Source: Halomicrobium katesii DSM 19301 (GTDB lineage Archaea; Halobacteriota; Halobacteria; Halobacteriales; Haloarculaceae). Taken from it: a DNA stretch of 64,000 nt. Every line of letters starts with the position of its first letter. The stretch's first letter is position 1. The position numbers were made by a program, and so were the translations under genes. Under the pieces are notes generated by a model. It searched no databases, was not told the origin of the DNA, and was given only the letters and a program-made list of their open reading frames with translations. Where the stretch lies: the NCBI RefSeq assembly GCF_000379085.1, contig NZ_KB905378.1:1-64000 (forward strand). Reading direction: 5' to 3'. Shown piece after piece: positions 16,192 to 25,613 of the stretch.

Positions 16192-17729
16192 TCGTTCCCC
16201 GACCGGCCGAGCAGGGCACGCAGCTGCTGTCTGTCGACCGTCCCCGACTGTGTCCTGGGTAGCGCATCGACCAGCGTGACGGTCTTCGGGACGGCGAAGT
16301 CCGCGAGATCGTCTGCGACTGCCTCGATCACCGCAGGGGCCGTGAGTTCGTCCGTCACGGGGACGACCGCTGCGGCCACGCGCTGGCCCCACTCCTCGTC
16401 CAGGATGCCGACGACCGCCGCGGTTTCGACGGCCGGCAGTCGCTCGATGGTGCGTGCGACGCGTGCCGGCCGGACGTTCTCGCCGCCCGTCACGATCATG
16501 TCGTCGGCGCGGCCGACGACGAAACAGCGACCGTCGTCGTCGCGGTAGCCCAGATCACCCGTCCGGAACCCCCGCTCGTCGAAGGCGTCTGCCGTCTGGC
16601 TCTCGTCGAGGTAGCCCGGCGTCACTGTCGGTCCCGAGACGACCAGCTCGCCCACTTCACCGGGCCGGCACGGATCGCCGTCGTTCAGGACGGTGACGGT
16701 CGTGCCGTCCAGCGGCCGCCCGACGGTCTCGGGCTGTTCGAAGGCCTCTGACGGCGTCGCGGTCGTGATCTGTGACGCCGTTTCCGTCGTTCCGTAGGTG
16801 GGGTACACCGGCACCTCGGCGTCCCTGCAACGCTCGATCAGCGCCGGCCGTGCGGGAGCCCCGCCCAGCAGGACGAACCGGAGCCCGTCAGCCGGCCGCC
16901 ACCCCTCGTCGAGGAGCCGCGTGAGCATCGTCGGGACCAGCGAGACGCCGGTAATCGACGCCGCCCCGAGGACGCGTGCGGTCTCGGCCGGGTCGAACGA
17001 ACGCTGTAGCACCGTCGCGGTGCCGTACAGCGTCGAGCGGACGATCGGGGCCAGTCCGCCCATGTGGTACATCGGTAGACAGACGAGCCAGCGGTCGCTC
17101 GCAGAGACGCCGAGTCGCTGGGCCGAGCCGACGGCGCTGGCGATGAGGTTCCCCCGCGTCAGCCGGACCCCCTTCGGCGTGCCGGTCGTCCCGGAGGTAA
17201 AGAGGACGAGCCGGTCGGTACCGGCGTCGGCTTCGGCGGGCGACCCGGCGGGCTCGGCCGGTTCGAAGCGTGCCACGTCTTCGGCCGACGGCTCCCCGAT
17301 CGAACAGACGGTGGCCTCCGAAGGGGCGACCGCACGGGCCGTCGACTCGGTGGCGGGCGAACAGAGCACCGCGTCGACACCTGCCGTGGCGGCCTGGCGG
17401 GCGACGGTCTCGGTCGCCTCGCGGACGTTCAGGGGCACCGCGACACCGTTCCGGCGGGCGATCGCGAACAGCGCCGTCGCGAACGCCGGTCCCGTCGGGA
17501 GTACGAGCCCGATCCGGGGCGCTGGCTCGTCGACCAGCGTCGCCAGCCCGCCACGCCACGCCTCGACTCGGCTGTCGAACTCCGCGTAGGTCCACGTGTC
17601 CCCGCCGTCCGCGTCGATCAGTGCCGTCGCGTCGGGGGTCGCGCTGGCACGCTCGCACAATAGGTCGTTCGACCGTTCGGGGAGCGGGTTCTCGACTGGC
17701 CACTCCTCGGGCTCGGGCAGCGTCACCAT
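16188..17729 (-). CDS. menE: o-Succinylbenzoate--CoA ligase
   Basis: MenE activates o-succinylbenzoate with CoA and ATP in menaquinone synthesis. The 513-residue protein starts MVTLPEPEEWPVENPLPERSNDLL. It has adenylate-forming signatures: P-loop FTSGTTGTPKGVRLTRGN, YPTYGTTETAS, TGDLGYRDDDG and the C-terminal PRTQSGTVDRQQL with the catalytic Lys position apparently Thr or Val. The real start is the ATG at 17729; a longer frame only reads through menC. It overlaps menC by 7 bp and is last in the menA-menC-menE operon. Confidence 0.92.
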   Translation of the reverse strand: MVTLPEPEEWPVENPLPERSNDLLCERASATPDATALIDADGGDTWTYAEFDSRVEAWRGGLATLVDEPAPRIGLVLPTGPAFATALFAIARRNGVAVPLNVREATETVARQAATAGVDAVLCSPATESTARAVAPSEATVCSIGEPSAEDVARFEPAEPAGSPAEADAGTDRLVLFTSGTTGTPKGVRLTRGNLIASAVGSAQRLGVSASDRWLVCLPMYHMGGLAPIVRSTLYGTATVLQRSFDPAETARVLGAASITGVSLVPTMLTRLLDEGWRPADGLRFVLLGGAPARPALIERCRDAEVPVYPTYGTTETASQITTATPSEAFEQPETVGRPLDGTTVTVLNDGDPCRPGEVGELVVSGPTVTPGYLDESQTADAFDERGFRTGDLGYRDDDGRCFVVGRADDMIVTGGENVRPARVARTIERLPAVETAAVVGILDEEWGQRVAAAVVPVTDELTAPAVIEAVADDLADFAVPKTVTLVDALPRTQSGTVDRQQLRALLGRSGND

Positions 17730-18760
17730 CCGACCTCCTCGGGATCGACGCCGAGGCCGTCGCCGTCCGGGACGGCGATGCGGCCGTCGCTCACCGGGGC
17801 CGGATCGTCCGTCAGGTCGTCCGCGAGCGCGTCGGCAGTCGCGAGCCCGCAGGGGTCGACGGCCGGAATCGCGGCCGCGACGTGGACCGCCGCCGCCCGC
17901 GCGACGGCGGCGTCGATCGTCGTCGTCACCACCGGCTCGATACCCGACTTTCGGGCCCGCATCGCGATCGTGTGGGCGTTTCCGGGGCCGCCAAGCACCA
18001 TCGGCTTGAGGATCACGGCGTCGACGTCGGCGGCCAGCACCTCGGCCGCCGTGTGCTCGCAAAAGCCCTCGTCGATGGCAACGCCGACGGCCTCGTTCCC
18101 GAGGGCTGCGTGGCCGTCGAGATCGGTGGCCGGCAGCGGCTGCTCGACGTAGGAGACGCCCAGCGGGGCGAACGCCTCGAACGCCCGCCGGGCGCTGTCT
18201 CGGTCCCACGCGCCGTTGGCGTCGACTCTGATCGTCACGTCGTCTCCGACGGCAGCACGGACCGACCGCACGCGCTCGACATCGTCTTCGACCGAGCGTA
18301 CGCCGGCTTTCAGCTTCAGGCAGTCGAACCCGTCGTCGACTGCCGCTCTGGCCGCCCGCGTCGTCTCTGCGATGCTCCCGTCGCCGACCGTCGCGTTCAC
18401 CGGCACCGAACCGGTCTCGGCGTCCGGATCGAACCACCGGGCGAGGGCCACGCCGTCGGCGCGGGCGTCGGCGTCGAGCAACGCCGTCGCGATGCCGTGG
18501 CGCGCCGCCGGCACCGTCGCCGCGTCCAGTTCCAGCAACGCCGCGCTGTGGCCACGCTCCGCGTAGATCTCCAGTGCCGTCGTCAGCGCCGCCTCACACT
18601 CGTCGAGTGACTCCGTCCAGTCGGGCAACGGCGTCGCCTCGCCGACGCCGACCGCTCCGCGGTGCTCGAACCCGACGACGAATCCCTCTCGGGACTCGAT
18701 CCGACCGTGGGCAGTCGACAGCGGCGTCGCGAGCGGGAGCGTGAATCGGTTCAGCGTCAT
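17723..18760 (-). CDS. menC: o-Succinylbenzoate synthase
   Basis: MenC, of the enolase superfamily, dehydrates SHCHC to o-succinylbenzoate. The 345-residue product begins MTLNRFTLPLATPLSTAHGRIESREGF. The barrel has the catalytic lysine segment DCLKLKAGV, the metal ligands in IRVDANGAWD, VEQPLP and VAIDEGF, and a late lysine in AVILKPMVLGGP. Its stop overlaps menE by 7 bp, and its ATG overlaps the menA stop by 4 bp. Confidence 0.92.
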   Translation of the reverse strand: MTLNRFTLPLATPLSTAHGRIESREGFVVGFEHRGAVGVGEATPLPDWTESLDECEAALTTALEIYAERGHSAALLELDAATVPAARHGIATALLDADARADGVALARWFDPDAETGSVPVNATVGDGSIAETTRAARAAVDDGFDCLKLKAGVRSVEDDVERVRSVRAAVGDDVTIRVDANGAWDRDSARRAFEAFAPLGVSYVEQPLPATDLDGHAALGNEAVGVAIDEGFCEHTAAEVLAADVDAVILKPMVLGGPGNAHTIAMRARKSGIEPVVTTTIDAAVARAAAVHVAAAIPAVDPCGLATADALADDLTDDPAPVSDGRIAVPDGDGLGVDPEEVGW

Positions 18761-19707
18761 GCTGTCAGTGCGAGGCCGAGGGCGAACAGTACCGAGTGGG
18801 CGAACACCGTCTGGCCGACCCGTTCGAGGGCCGGATTGAGCGCCTCTCCGTCGGTGCGACGCAGGACCGTCTTCGACACGGAGACCGCAAGCGGCAGCGA
18901 GAGGAGCGGGGCCAGCGCCGGGAGCCCGAACGCGCCGTCGAGAGCGAAGCCGATCGGGACGACGTAGGCCATCCCCACGAGCGCCAGGAACTCCAGTCGG
19001 CTGAAGCGGTAGCCGAACATGACCGCGAGCGTTCGCTTGCCGGCCTCGGCGTCGGTCTCGCGGTCGCGGACGTTGTTCACGACGAGGATCGCCGTCGAGA
19101 GGCCCGCGGCGGGGAGGCTGGCCACCACCGCCGTCGCGAGGCCGATCTCCGAGGGGAGCCACGTCGGGAACAGACCGGCGTCGCTGGTGGCCACCGCCTG
19201 GACGTAGTAGCTACCGGTGACGGCCACGACGCCGAAGTAGACGAACACGAACAGGTCCCCCAGTCCGCGATAGCCGTAGGGGTAGGGCCCGCCAGTGTAG
19301 AGGATCCCGGCGGCGATACTCGTCAGGCCGACGACGAGGATCGGCACGCCACCGACCGCGACGAGGTAGACGCCGACGACCACCGCGAGTCCGTACGCGG
19401 CGGCCATCGCGTACTTGACCTGTCGTGCGGGGATGAGACCGCCCGCGGTCACTCGCGTAAAGCCCTCCCGGTCGTCCGTATCCGCGCCGTTGACCGCGTC
19501 GTAGTAGTCGTTCGCGAAGTTCGTCCCGATCTGGAGGAGCAACGCCCCCGCCAGCGCTGCCAGCCACGGAAGCGGCGCGAACACGCCGTCGTGGAGTGCC
19601 AGTCCGGCCCCGACGATCACGGGTGCCGAACCGGCCGGCAACGTCTGCGGGCGGGCGGCCATCACCCAGGCTCTCCGTTTGGACACGTCCGCCGTCGCCG
19701 TACTCAT
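18757..19707 (-). CDS. menA: 1,4-Dihydroxy-2-naphthoate polyprenyltransferase
   Basis: MenA attaches the polyprenyl chain to DHNA at the membrane, giving demethylmenaquinone. The 316-residue UbiA-type protein has about eight membrane segments. The two Asp-rich motifs are seen as NFANDYYDAVNGADTDDR at about 63-80 and NNVRDRETDAEAGKRTL at about 207-223. The ATG at 19707 gives the usual short N-terminus before WVMAARPQTLPAGSAPVI. It is the first gene of menA-menC-menE; its promoter shares the 212-bp gap with the divergent doxX gene. Confidence 0.93.
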   Translation of the reverse strand: MSTATADVSKRRAWVMAARPQTLPAGSAPVIVGAGLALHDGVFAPLPWLAALAGALLLQIGTNFANDYYDAVNGADTDDREGFTRVTAGGLIPARQVKYAMAAAYGLAVVVGVYLVAVGGVPILVVGLTSIAAGILYTGGPYPYGYRGLGDLFVFVYFGVVAVTGSYYVQAVATSDAGLFPTWLPSEIGLATAVVASLPAAGLSTAILVVNNVRDRETDAEAGKRTLAVMFGYRFSRLEFLALVGMAYVVPIGFALDGAFGLPALAPLLSLPLAVSVSKTVLRRTDGEALNPALERVGQTVFAHSVLFALGLALTA

Positions 19708-19919
19708 TGCTCCGTATTCGGGCTGGGAGGCCCAAAGCGACTGCGGTTCGCCCGGGTCGGGAGCGACACGATCGGACGCGGCGTCGCGGTGGGACGCCCC
19801 CGTGACACGGATGTCACCCGGTAACTGCAATGTCGCCAAATCGATATATGCGGCACCGGCGTAGCTGGTAACGTGATGAAAGTAGATAACTTCACGAAAT
19901 GTCGATGTAGGGTGGTCGC

Positions 19920-20360
19920 ATGATCCCGCTTCAATCGGAGCTCTTCGCCAGCGCCGGCAGTGGCGAGCTGTTCTTGCTCGCACGCCTCCTCTTTGGCGGC
20001 GTCCTCGCGTTCATGGGGATGAACCACTTCACGAACACGGCGGACATGGTCGGTTACGCCCAGTTCAAGGGCCTGCCGGCCCCGAAGCTCTCCGTCGTCG
20101 GTTCGGGCGGCCTGCTCCTGTTCGCGGGAGCGGGGATCGCCGTCGGCGCGTTCCCGGTGCTGTCGGGCTTCGCGCTCGGGCTGTTCTTGCTGCTGTCGGC
20201 CGTCACGATGCACGACTTCTGGTCGATGGACGACCCCGAAGAACGGCAAAACGAGATGACGAGCTTCCTGAAGAACCTGTTCGGTGCCGGCGGCGCGTTC
20301 GCGTTCGCGGCCCTCGGTGCGATCGCCTGGCCCTACAGCGTCGGGCTGGCGCTGTTCTAG
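19920..20360 (+). CDS. DoxX family membrane protein
   Basis: The 146-residue protein has four membrane segments in the DoxX arrangement: LFLLARLLFGGVLAFMGMNHF, then segments near 65-80, 85-105 and 125-143. A loop of DDPEERQNEMTSFLKNL precedes the last. In Acidianus DoxX is part of a quinol oxidase or thiosulfate:quinone oxidoreductase, but most homologues are uncharacterised. It sits between menA and menB, so a link with menaquinone redox chemistry is possible. It converges on menB with a 54-bp gap. Confidence 0.82.
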   Translation: MIPLQSELFASAGSGELFLLARLLFGGVLAFMGMNHFTNTADMVGYAQFKGLPAPKLSVVGSGGLLLFAGAGIAVGAFPVLSGFALGLFLLLSAVTMHDFWSMDDPEERQNEMTSFLKNLFGAGGAFAFAALGAIAWPYSVGLALF

Positions 20361-20414
20361 ATCGCTGGCTCGCGTCGGGTGGCGAAATCGGTCACAGATG
20401 GACAGCCGACAGTA
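20361..20414 (-). repeat. Diverged R5-like half element beside the menB stop
   Basis: Read on the minus strand from the menB stop, the sequence is TGA then TACTGTCGGCTGTCC, ATCTGTGACCGATTTCGC. The R5 copy at surE reads TGA, TGCTGCCGGCTGTAA, GTCTGTACAGAATTTCGC. The match is clear for about 40 bp and then fades, and the opposite terminus is lost. It is probably a decayed insertion at the stop codon. Confidence 0.5.
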
Positions 20415-21371
<957 letters not shown>

Positions 21372-21578
21372 GACCCAACGTGCGGTTTGTCGACTTAAGT
21401 AGATAACGTGACTGCGGGAATGATTACTTCGATAGGTACTCACTCACCTCTGAGTCATCAAGCCGAGTGAGTGCATTCGACAGAATTATATGGACCAAAT
21501 ACAGATCTATACTTACCAATTGAGCTGCGATATTTCCAATAGTTGTTCACTTAACACACATTCAATGGTTATTATTCC

Positions 21579-22163
21579 CTATTCAACAGTAAATTCCTCA
21601 GCAATTGCTTGAACTCTCCTCTCTTCATTGATACCAAAGTGAATAAATCTGTATGTACCTTTAATTATCTTCTGACAAAGAGTCAGGCTATCCATACTAT
21701 GTTTCATGCCTTCCCTGGATAGATTGAATTCCCATGTAAAACCACTGCCTGGCTTGTGAATCTTTTCTACACTTGTCCATAGAATTTGCTCTTTGGATTC
21801 GTAAATTGGATGCCACTCTGAGCCTATTTTCTTTTCTATTGTATATTTCCCATTATGCCCAGTTCCTTTCTCAGAATTGCTTATGTTTACGAGTGATATA
21901 GCTATATCATCTCCTAGACTTACACTATCTCTGTTCGATTGAATTTGCAAACCATTGTGTTCTGAATACACAACATTATCAACGCGCTCAAACCGGTCAA
22001 CTTCCGAGCAGTTTGGAGTCCCATTATTGTCTGCGTTTGTACCTTGGTCAGTATCTTTGATTGGTGTATTGTCCCTCATACTCGGAGTATTATTTGTATA
22101 TAGACATCCTGAAATAAAGACGCTTCCTGTACAAATTTGGGCTACGAACTTCCTTCGGTCCAT
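21579..22163 (-). CDS. Low-GC Tat/lipobox exported protein of unknown function
   Basis: The 194-residue protein begins MDRRKFVAQICTGSVFISGCLY, a twin-arginine-like signal followed by a lipobox (ISGC), so it is probably a lipid-anchored surface protein. The mature part has a polar linker (residues 25-55) and a beta-rich domain (EHNGLQIQSNRDSVSLGDDIAISLVNISN, KYTIEKKIGSEWHPIY, GSGFTWEFNLS) resembling Ig-like or intracellular-proteinase-inhibitor BsuPI-type folds. It is markedly AT-rich with few GC-ending codons, unlike the men genes beside it. It lies at the edge of the mobile island, so horizontal acquisition is likely. Confidence 0.7.
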   Translation of the reverse strand: MDRRKFVAQICTGSVFISGCLYTNNTPSMRDNTPIKDTDQGTNADNNGTPNCSEVDRFERVDNVVYSEHNGLQIQSNRDSVSLGDDIAISLVNISNSEKGTGHNGKYTIEKKIGSEWHPIYESKEQILWTSVEKIHKPGSGFTWEFNLSREGMKHSMDSLTLCQKIIKGTYRFIHFGINEERRVQAIAEEFTVE

Positions 22164-22325
22164 ACCAAAGCCAACACTCCAAATTCATATATATTTTCTT
22201 TATGCTCTACTATCAACAAAATGGCAGCCATGGTAATACCTCAAAAGGGGTAGAGTAACTGATGTGCTTATTTGATTTTATCTTCTCGGTGCTGGATGTT
22301 TGCCGAGTTTGGTTTCAGTTTATAC

Positions 22326-22452
22326 TGCCGTGTTGAATAGCGGCCTCTGAGCCAAGGTGAAGGGACACTGATTTTGAGACCTCTGGTATCAGCCCCTGAC
22401 AAGCCGACTCAAATTTCGACTGTCCCGGCCAACACCGCTATTCAACAGAGCA
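22326..22452 (+). mobile_element. R2 element, copy 1 (127 bp)
   Basis: The ends TGCCGTGTTGAATAGCGG and CCGCTATTCAACAGAGCA form an inverted pair with two mismatches, flanked by the 8-bp duplication GTTTATAC (22318-22325 and 22453-22460). The second copy is inverted at 52487-52612. It has no coding content and a relatively low GC. Confidence 0.92.
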
Positions 22453-22557
22453 GTTTATACTTCGTCGAACGAGTCGAATCGAAGATTCGCCGGCTCGATC
22501 CGGCTTACTCATACAGTCGTGCGAAAGTATTTGCCAGCGTAGACTCAATTTGCGGTA

Positions 22558-23083
22558 ATGGGACGGTTAGACGATATCACTCTGGAAGAGCTTCAGGAGC
22601 TCCGTGAACAAACAGAGGGTGAGGTTCCTCGAGAACGTGTTCTTGCTGCAATCGGCCGAAAGCAGGGCGATGAACACGAGACACTAGCTGAACGACATGG
22701 TGTCGTGGAGAAGACGATCCGCAACTGGCTCGATCGGTTCACTGAAGAACCGATCGAGCAAGCTCCCTACGACGAATCCAGACCAGGCCGCCCCTCGAAG
22801 CTCGACAAACACGAACGCAAACAGTTCTTCGAGCGGCTCCAACAATCGCCGACAGAACTCGGCTACGAGCAACAAGCGTGGTCGCCGAAACTGCTCCTTC
22901 ACCATGTCAAACAAGAGTACGGAGTCGAATACAGCGAAGGCCACGCTCGGAAACTCCTGGGAAAGGCCGGGCTGTCCTGCCGGACAGCACGGCCGCGAAA
23001 TCACGAGGCTGATCCAGAACAAGAAGCCGAATTTCAACAAACAGTCGAAAAAAACGGCCGAAACTGACCAACAAAACCGTTGT
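22558..23083 (+). pseudogene. IS630-family transposase, 5' part, cut by an IS1595 end
   Basis: The frame from ATG 22558 gives 169 residues (MGRLDDITLEELQELREQTEG...) with the two N-terminal helix-turn-helix units of IS630 transposases (AERHGVVEKTIRNWLDRF and SPKLLLHHVKQEYGVEYSEGHARKLLGKAGLSC), ending ...EKNGRN and a stop. At 23049-23055 lies A AAA AAC, a canonical -1 slippery heptamer in the right phase. After it, the -1 frame reads CGG CCG AAA CTG ACC AAC, that is RPKLTNKTVV, the usual lead into the DDE domain. The DDE domain is missing because IS1595 left-end sequence starts at 23084. So this is a truncated frameshifting transposase gene. Confidence 0.75.
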
Positions 23084-23114
23084 CGCTCTTGCTCAAGCTA
23101 GCGAAAAGACTCCG
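23084..23114 (+). mobile_element. 31-bp left-end fragment of IS1595
   Basis: CGCTCTTGCTCAAGCTAGCG followed by AAAAGACTCCG is identical to the first 31 bp of the two IS1595 copies at 23514 and 24567. After GACTCCG the sequence switches to the gene fragment with R1 copy 3. GACTCCG also occurs in the intact gene (about 343-349, minus strand), so the junction is at a 7-bp microhomology. Confidence 0.75.
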
Positions 23115-23118
23115 CTTG

Positions 23119-23259
23119 GGCCGTGTTTAGACGCTCCTCAACCGGCGAGTCACGGGCCGTTGCGGTTGATCTAAAACCTGTCCTGAGTGCCTCATCGTGT
23201 CGATCTGTTCGCGGAGCATACGCTGCAAGAGCCGATTTGTACTGCGTCTAAACAAGGCC
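23119..23259 (-). mobile_element. R1 element, copy 3 (141 bp)
   Basis: This is the same sequence as copy 1 in inverted orientation, inserted at the same position of the same hypothetical gene. The flanks are CTCCGCTTG and CTCCGCTTT, that is the copy 1 duplication with one base changed. The element was therefore copied together with the gene, not inserted independently. Confidence 0.93.
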
Positions 23260-23498
23260 CTCCGCTTTCTATTCTGATGCTCGAGGGAGAACCCGTTTGT
23301 GTCGCCATCTCTATGGCTAATGAACGGAATGAGAAAGCCCACGTCGTGGGATACTCTCCGAAATCAGAAAACTGGGTAATTATCGAAAGCTGGCACGAAG
23401 ACGAGTGGACAGTTCCCAAGCAAGAAAAAGCGATCGACGACTGGGCAGAGTCTGCTTACGATGAAGCGGATGTAGATCACTCATTCATCAACGTCTGA
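23260..23498 (+). pseudogene. 3' fragment of the hypothetical gene also at 1-452
   Basis: From SILMLEGEPVCVAIS to VDHSFINV this is the same frame as the gene at the left edge of the window. The region 23110-23456 is an inverted near-perfect copy of 1-346. The 5' third of the gene is missing here and replaced by IS fragments. An ORF starting at 23187 includes element sequence and is not a real gene start. Confidence 0.75.
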
Positions 23499-23513
23499 AC
23501 GGATATTCTAAAT

Positions 23514-24558
23514 CGCTCTTGCTCAAGCTAGCGAAAAGACTCCGTTGTATGGAAAGCATCCCGTCTCCTGCTATCAGCTGTGACCAAACAACCAGCATTC
23601 GGCGGGATGCTTCAGCAACTTGTATCGCTTGGCGCTTTGGAGTTTCGGCCCGAGCCGCTCGACGCCATCGTCGAGCGGCGTCTCAAGACCATCTGGGAAC
23701 AGGCACCCTGTCCTGATTGTGGCGCGACAACCATCCGAACCTACGACGATCTCGACCGTATCTGGTGCCGTGGCTGCGGCTTCATGAGTACCTACACGCT
23801 CGGTACACCGTTCTACGACGCGGAACTCGCCCCCGGCGAGTTCCTCGTCGCCTTCGTCCTCTACGCTGATTCGTTGCTCAGCATCAATCAAATTGCTTCC
23901 CTACTTGATCGGGCGTACAACACGATTCACTCGGCGATTCGTGACGTGGAAGCCGCGTTCCAGCGCGGCTTCCCCGTCGTCTGGGATCGCATCGATCACA
24001 CTCTCGACGGGCCAACGCAGGTCGATGAAACCCAGCAGGTCTGCTCTGGGTACAAGAGACGCGACCCACCGCGGGACGGTCTGTCCCGCGGCGGTCGCCA
24101 GAGGGCGGTCGCACACGCTGGAGCGGTGAGCAGGGTGATGAACTGACGCTCGTCGCGGCCTGCCGCGACGTGCTTCGCGTGGTTTCTGCTGAGGAAGGAA
24201 CGAAGTTCAAGGACGAACTCAAGCCAGTGATCGAAGAAGCTGAAGACCTCTCCCAGCGACTGGAGGAGGTCTGGACGGATGAGTACCCGCCGTATCAACA
24301 GATGGAGCACGACCACAGAACGGTGGTTCACGACGAAGCATACGTCTCAGATGCGGGTGTTCACACCAACCAAGCTGAGTGTCTCTGGTCGTTGTTGCAA
24401 CCGTGGATCGAGAAATTCCGCGGCCTGTCCAAGCAGGGCTTGGAACAGGCCGCTCGTACCTACGGCTTCCTGCGGTCATTGAATCTCGCTGGCGCACCAA
24501 TCCACGGACTCGTTGACTGCTTCGCTGCCGATATTTTTCGCCAGTCTACGTAAGAGCG
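23514..24558 (+). mobile_element. IS1595-family insertion sequence, copy 1 (1045 bp, defective)
   Basis: The ends are CGCTCTTGC and GTAAGAGCG. The left flank is TTCTAAAT and the right flank TGCAGAGT, so the flanks do not match. It is one base shorter than copy 2 because of a 1-bp deletion in the transposase. It lies 8 bp from copy 2, head to tail. Confidence 0.85.
23580..24553 (+). pseudogene. IS1595 transposase, frameshifted copy
   Basis: The first part (23580-24146) and last part (24170-24553) match the intact transposase of copy 2 but lie in different frames. A G is missing at about 24093 (GGCGGTCGCC here, GGCGGGTCGCC in copy 2), which breaks the protein after GLSRGG. One further coding change, EEVW for GEVW, is seen near 24270. 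The rest appears identical, so the duplication is recent. Confidence 0.88.
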
Positions 24559-24566
24559 TGCAGAGT

Positions 24567-25612
24567 CGCTCTTGCTCAAGCTAGCGAAAAGACTCCGTTG
24601 TATGGAAAGCATCCCGTCTCCTGCTATCAGCTGTGACCAAACAACCAGCATTCGGCGGGATGCTTCAGCAACTTGTATCGCTTGGCGCTTTGGAGTTTCG
24701 GCCCGAGCCGCTCGACGCCATCGTCGAGCGGCGTCTCAAGACCATCTGGGAACAGGCACCCTGTCCTGATTGTGGCGCGACAACCATCCGAACCTACGAC
24801 GATCTCGACCGTATCTGGTGCCGTGGCTGCGGCTTCATGAGTACCTACACGCTCGGTACACCGTTCTACGACGCGGAACTCGCCCCCGGCGAGTTCCTCG
24901 TCGCCTTCGTCCTCTACGCTGATTCGTTGCTCAGCATCAATCAAATTGCTTCCCTACTTGATCGGGCGTACAACACGATTCACTCGGCGATTCGTGACGT
25001 GGAAGCCGCGTTCCAGCGCGGCTTCCCCGTCGTCTGGGATCGCATCGATCACACTCTCGACGGGCCAACGCAGGTCGATGAAACCCAGCAGGTCTGCTCT
25101 GGGTACAAGAGACGCGACCCACCGCGGGACGGTCTGTCCCGCGGCGGGTCGCCAGAGGGCGGTCGCACACGCTGGAGCGGTGAGCAGGGTGATGAACTGA
25201 CGCTCGTCGCGGCCTGCCGCGACGTGCTTCGCGTGGTTTCTGCTGAGGAAGGAACGAAGTTCAAGGACGAACTCAAGCCAGTGATCGAAGAAGCTGAAGA
25301 CCTCTCCCAGCGACTGGGAGAGGTCTGGACGGATGAGTACCCGCCGTATCAACAGATGGAGCACGACCACAGAACGGTGGTTCACGACGAAGCATACGTC
25401 TCAGATGCGGGTGTTCACACCAACCAAGCTGAGTGTCTCTGGTCGTTGTTGCAACCGTGGATCGAGAAATTCCGCGGCCTGTCCAAGCAGGGCTTGGAAC
25501 AGGCCGCTCGTACCTACGGCTTCCTGCGGTCATTGAATCTCGCTGGCGCACCAATCCACGGACTCGTTGACTGCTTCGCTGCCGATATTTTTCGCCAGTC
25601 TACGTAAGAGCG
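24567..25612 (+). mobile_element. IS1595-family insertion sequence, copy 2 (1046 bp, intact)
   Basis: The short inverted ends are CGCTCTTGC and GTAAGAGCG. It is flanked by the perfect 8-bp duplication TGCAGAGT (24559-24566 and 25613-25620), as expected for IS1595. The right flank continues in frame into an IS4-type transposase (GCA GAG TAC TTC CGC), so the original target was that gene. Confidence 0.88.
24633..25607 (+). CDS. IS1595-family transposase
   Basis: The intact 324-residue transposase has an N-terminal zinc ribbon (CPDCGATTIRTYDDLDRIWCRGC), a helical recognition region (SINQIASLLDRAYNTIHSAIRDVEAAF) and the ISXO2-like DDE domain (VDETQQVCSGYKRRDPP, then HTNQAECLWSLLQPWIEKFRGLSKQGLEQ). 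The start ATG is 66 bp inside the left end. It is the only complete transposase in this part of the window and could drive both IS1595 copies. Confidence 0.88.
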   Translation: MTKQPAFGGMLQQLVSLGALEFRPEPLDAIVERRLKTIWEQAPCPDCGATTIRTYDDLDRIWCRGCGFMSTYTLGTPFYDAELAPGEFLVAFVLYADSLLSINQIASLLDRAYNTIHSAIRDVEAAFQRGFPVVWDRIDHTLDGPTQVDETQQVCSGYKRRDPPRDGLSRGGSPEGGRTRWSGEQGDELTLVAACRDVLRVVSAEEGTKFKDELKPVIEEAEDLSQRLGEVWTDEYPPYQQMEHDHRTVVHDEAYVSDAGVHTNQAECLWSLLQPWIEKFRGLSKQGLEQAARTYGFLRSLNLAGAPIHGLVDCFAADIFRQST

Positions 25613-25613
25613 T

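Noticed and set aside
16188-18437. A 749-aa ORF fused in front of menE
   Set aside because: The extra part is the shadow of menC in another frame and is Arg/Gly-rich.
23084-23118. The IS630 -1 frame seems to continue as ALAQASEKTPL after KTVV
   Set aside because: This 31-bp stretch is identical to the left end of both IS1595 copies, so the continuation is IS1595 sequence, not IS630.
23187-23498. A 103-aa gene with start at 23187
   Set aside because: The start lies inside R1 copy 3. The real gene start is lost here and is seen at 452 in the other copy.
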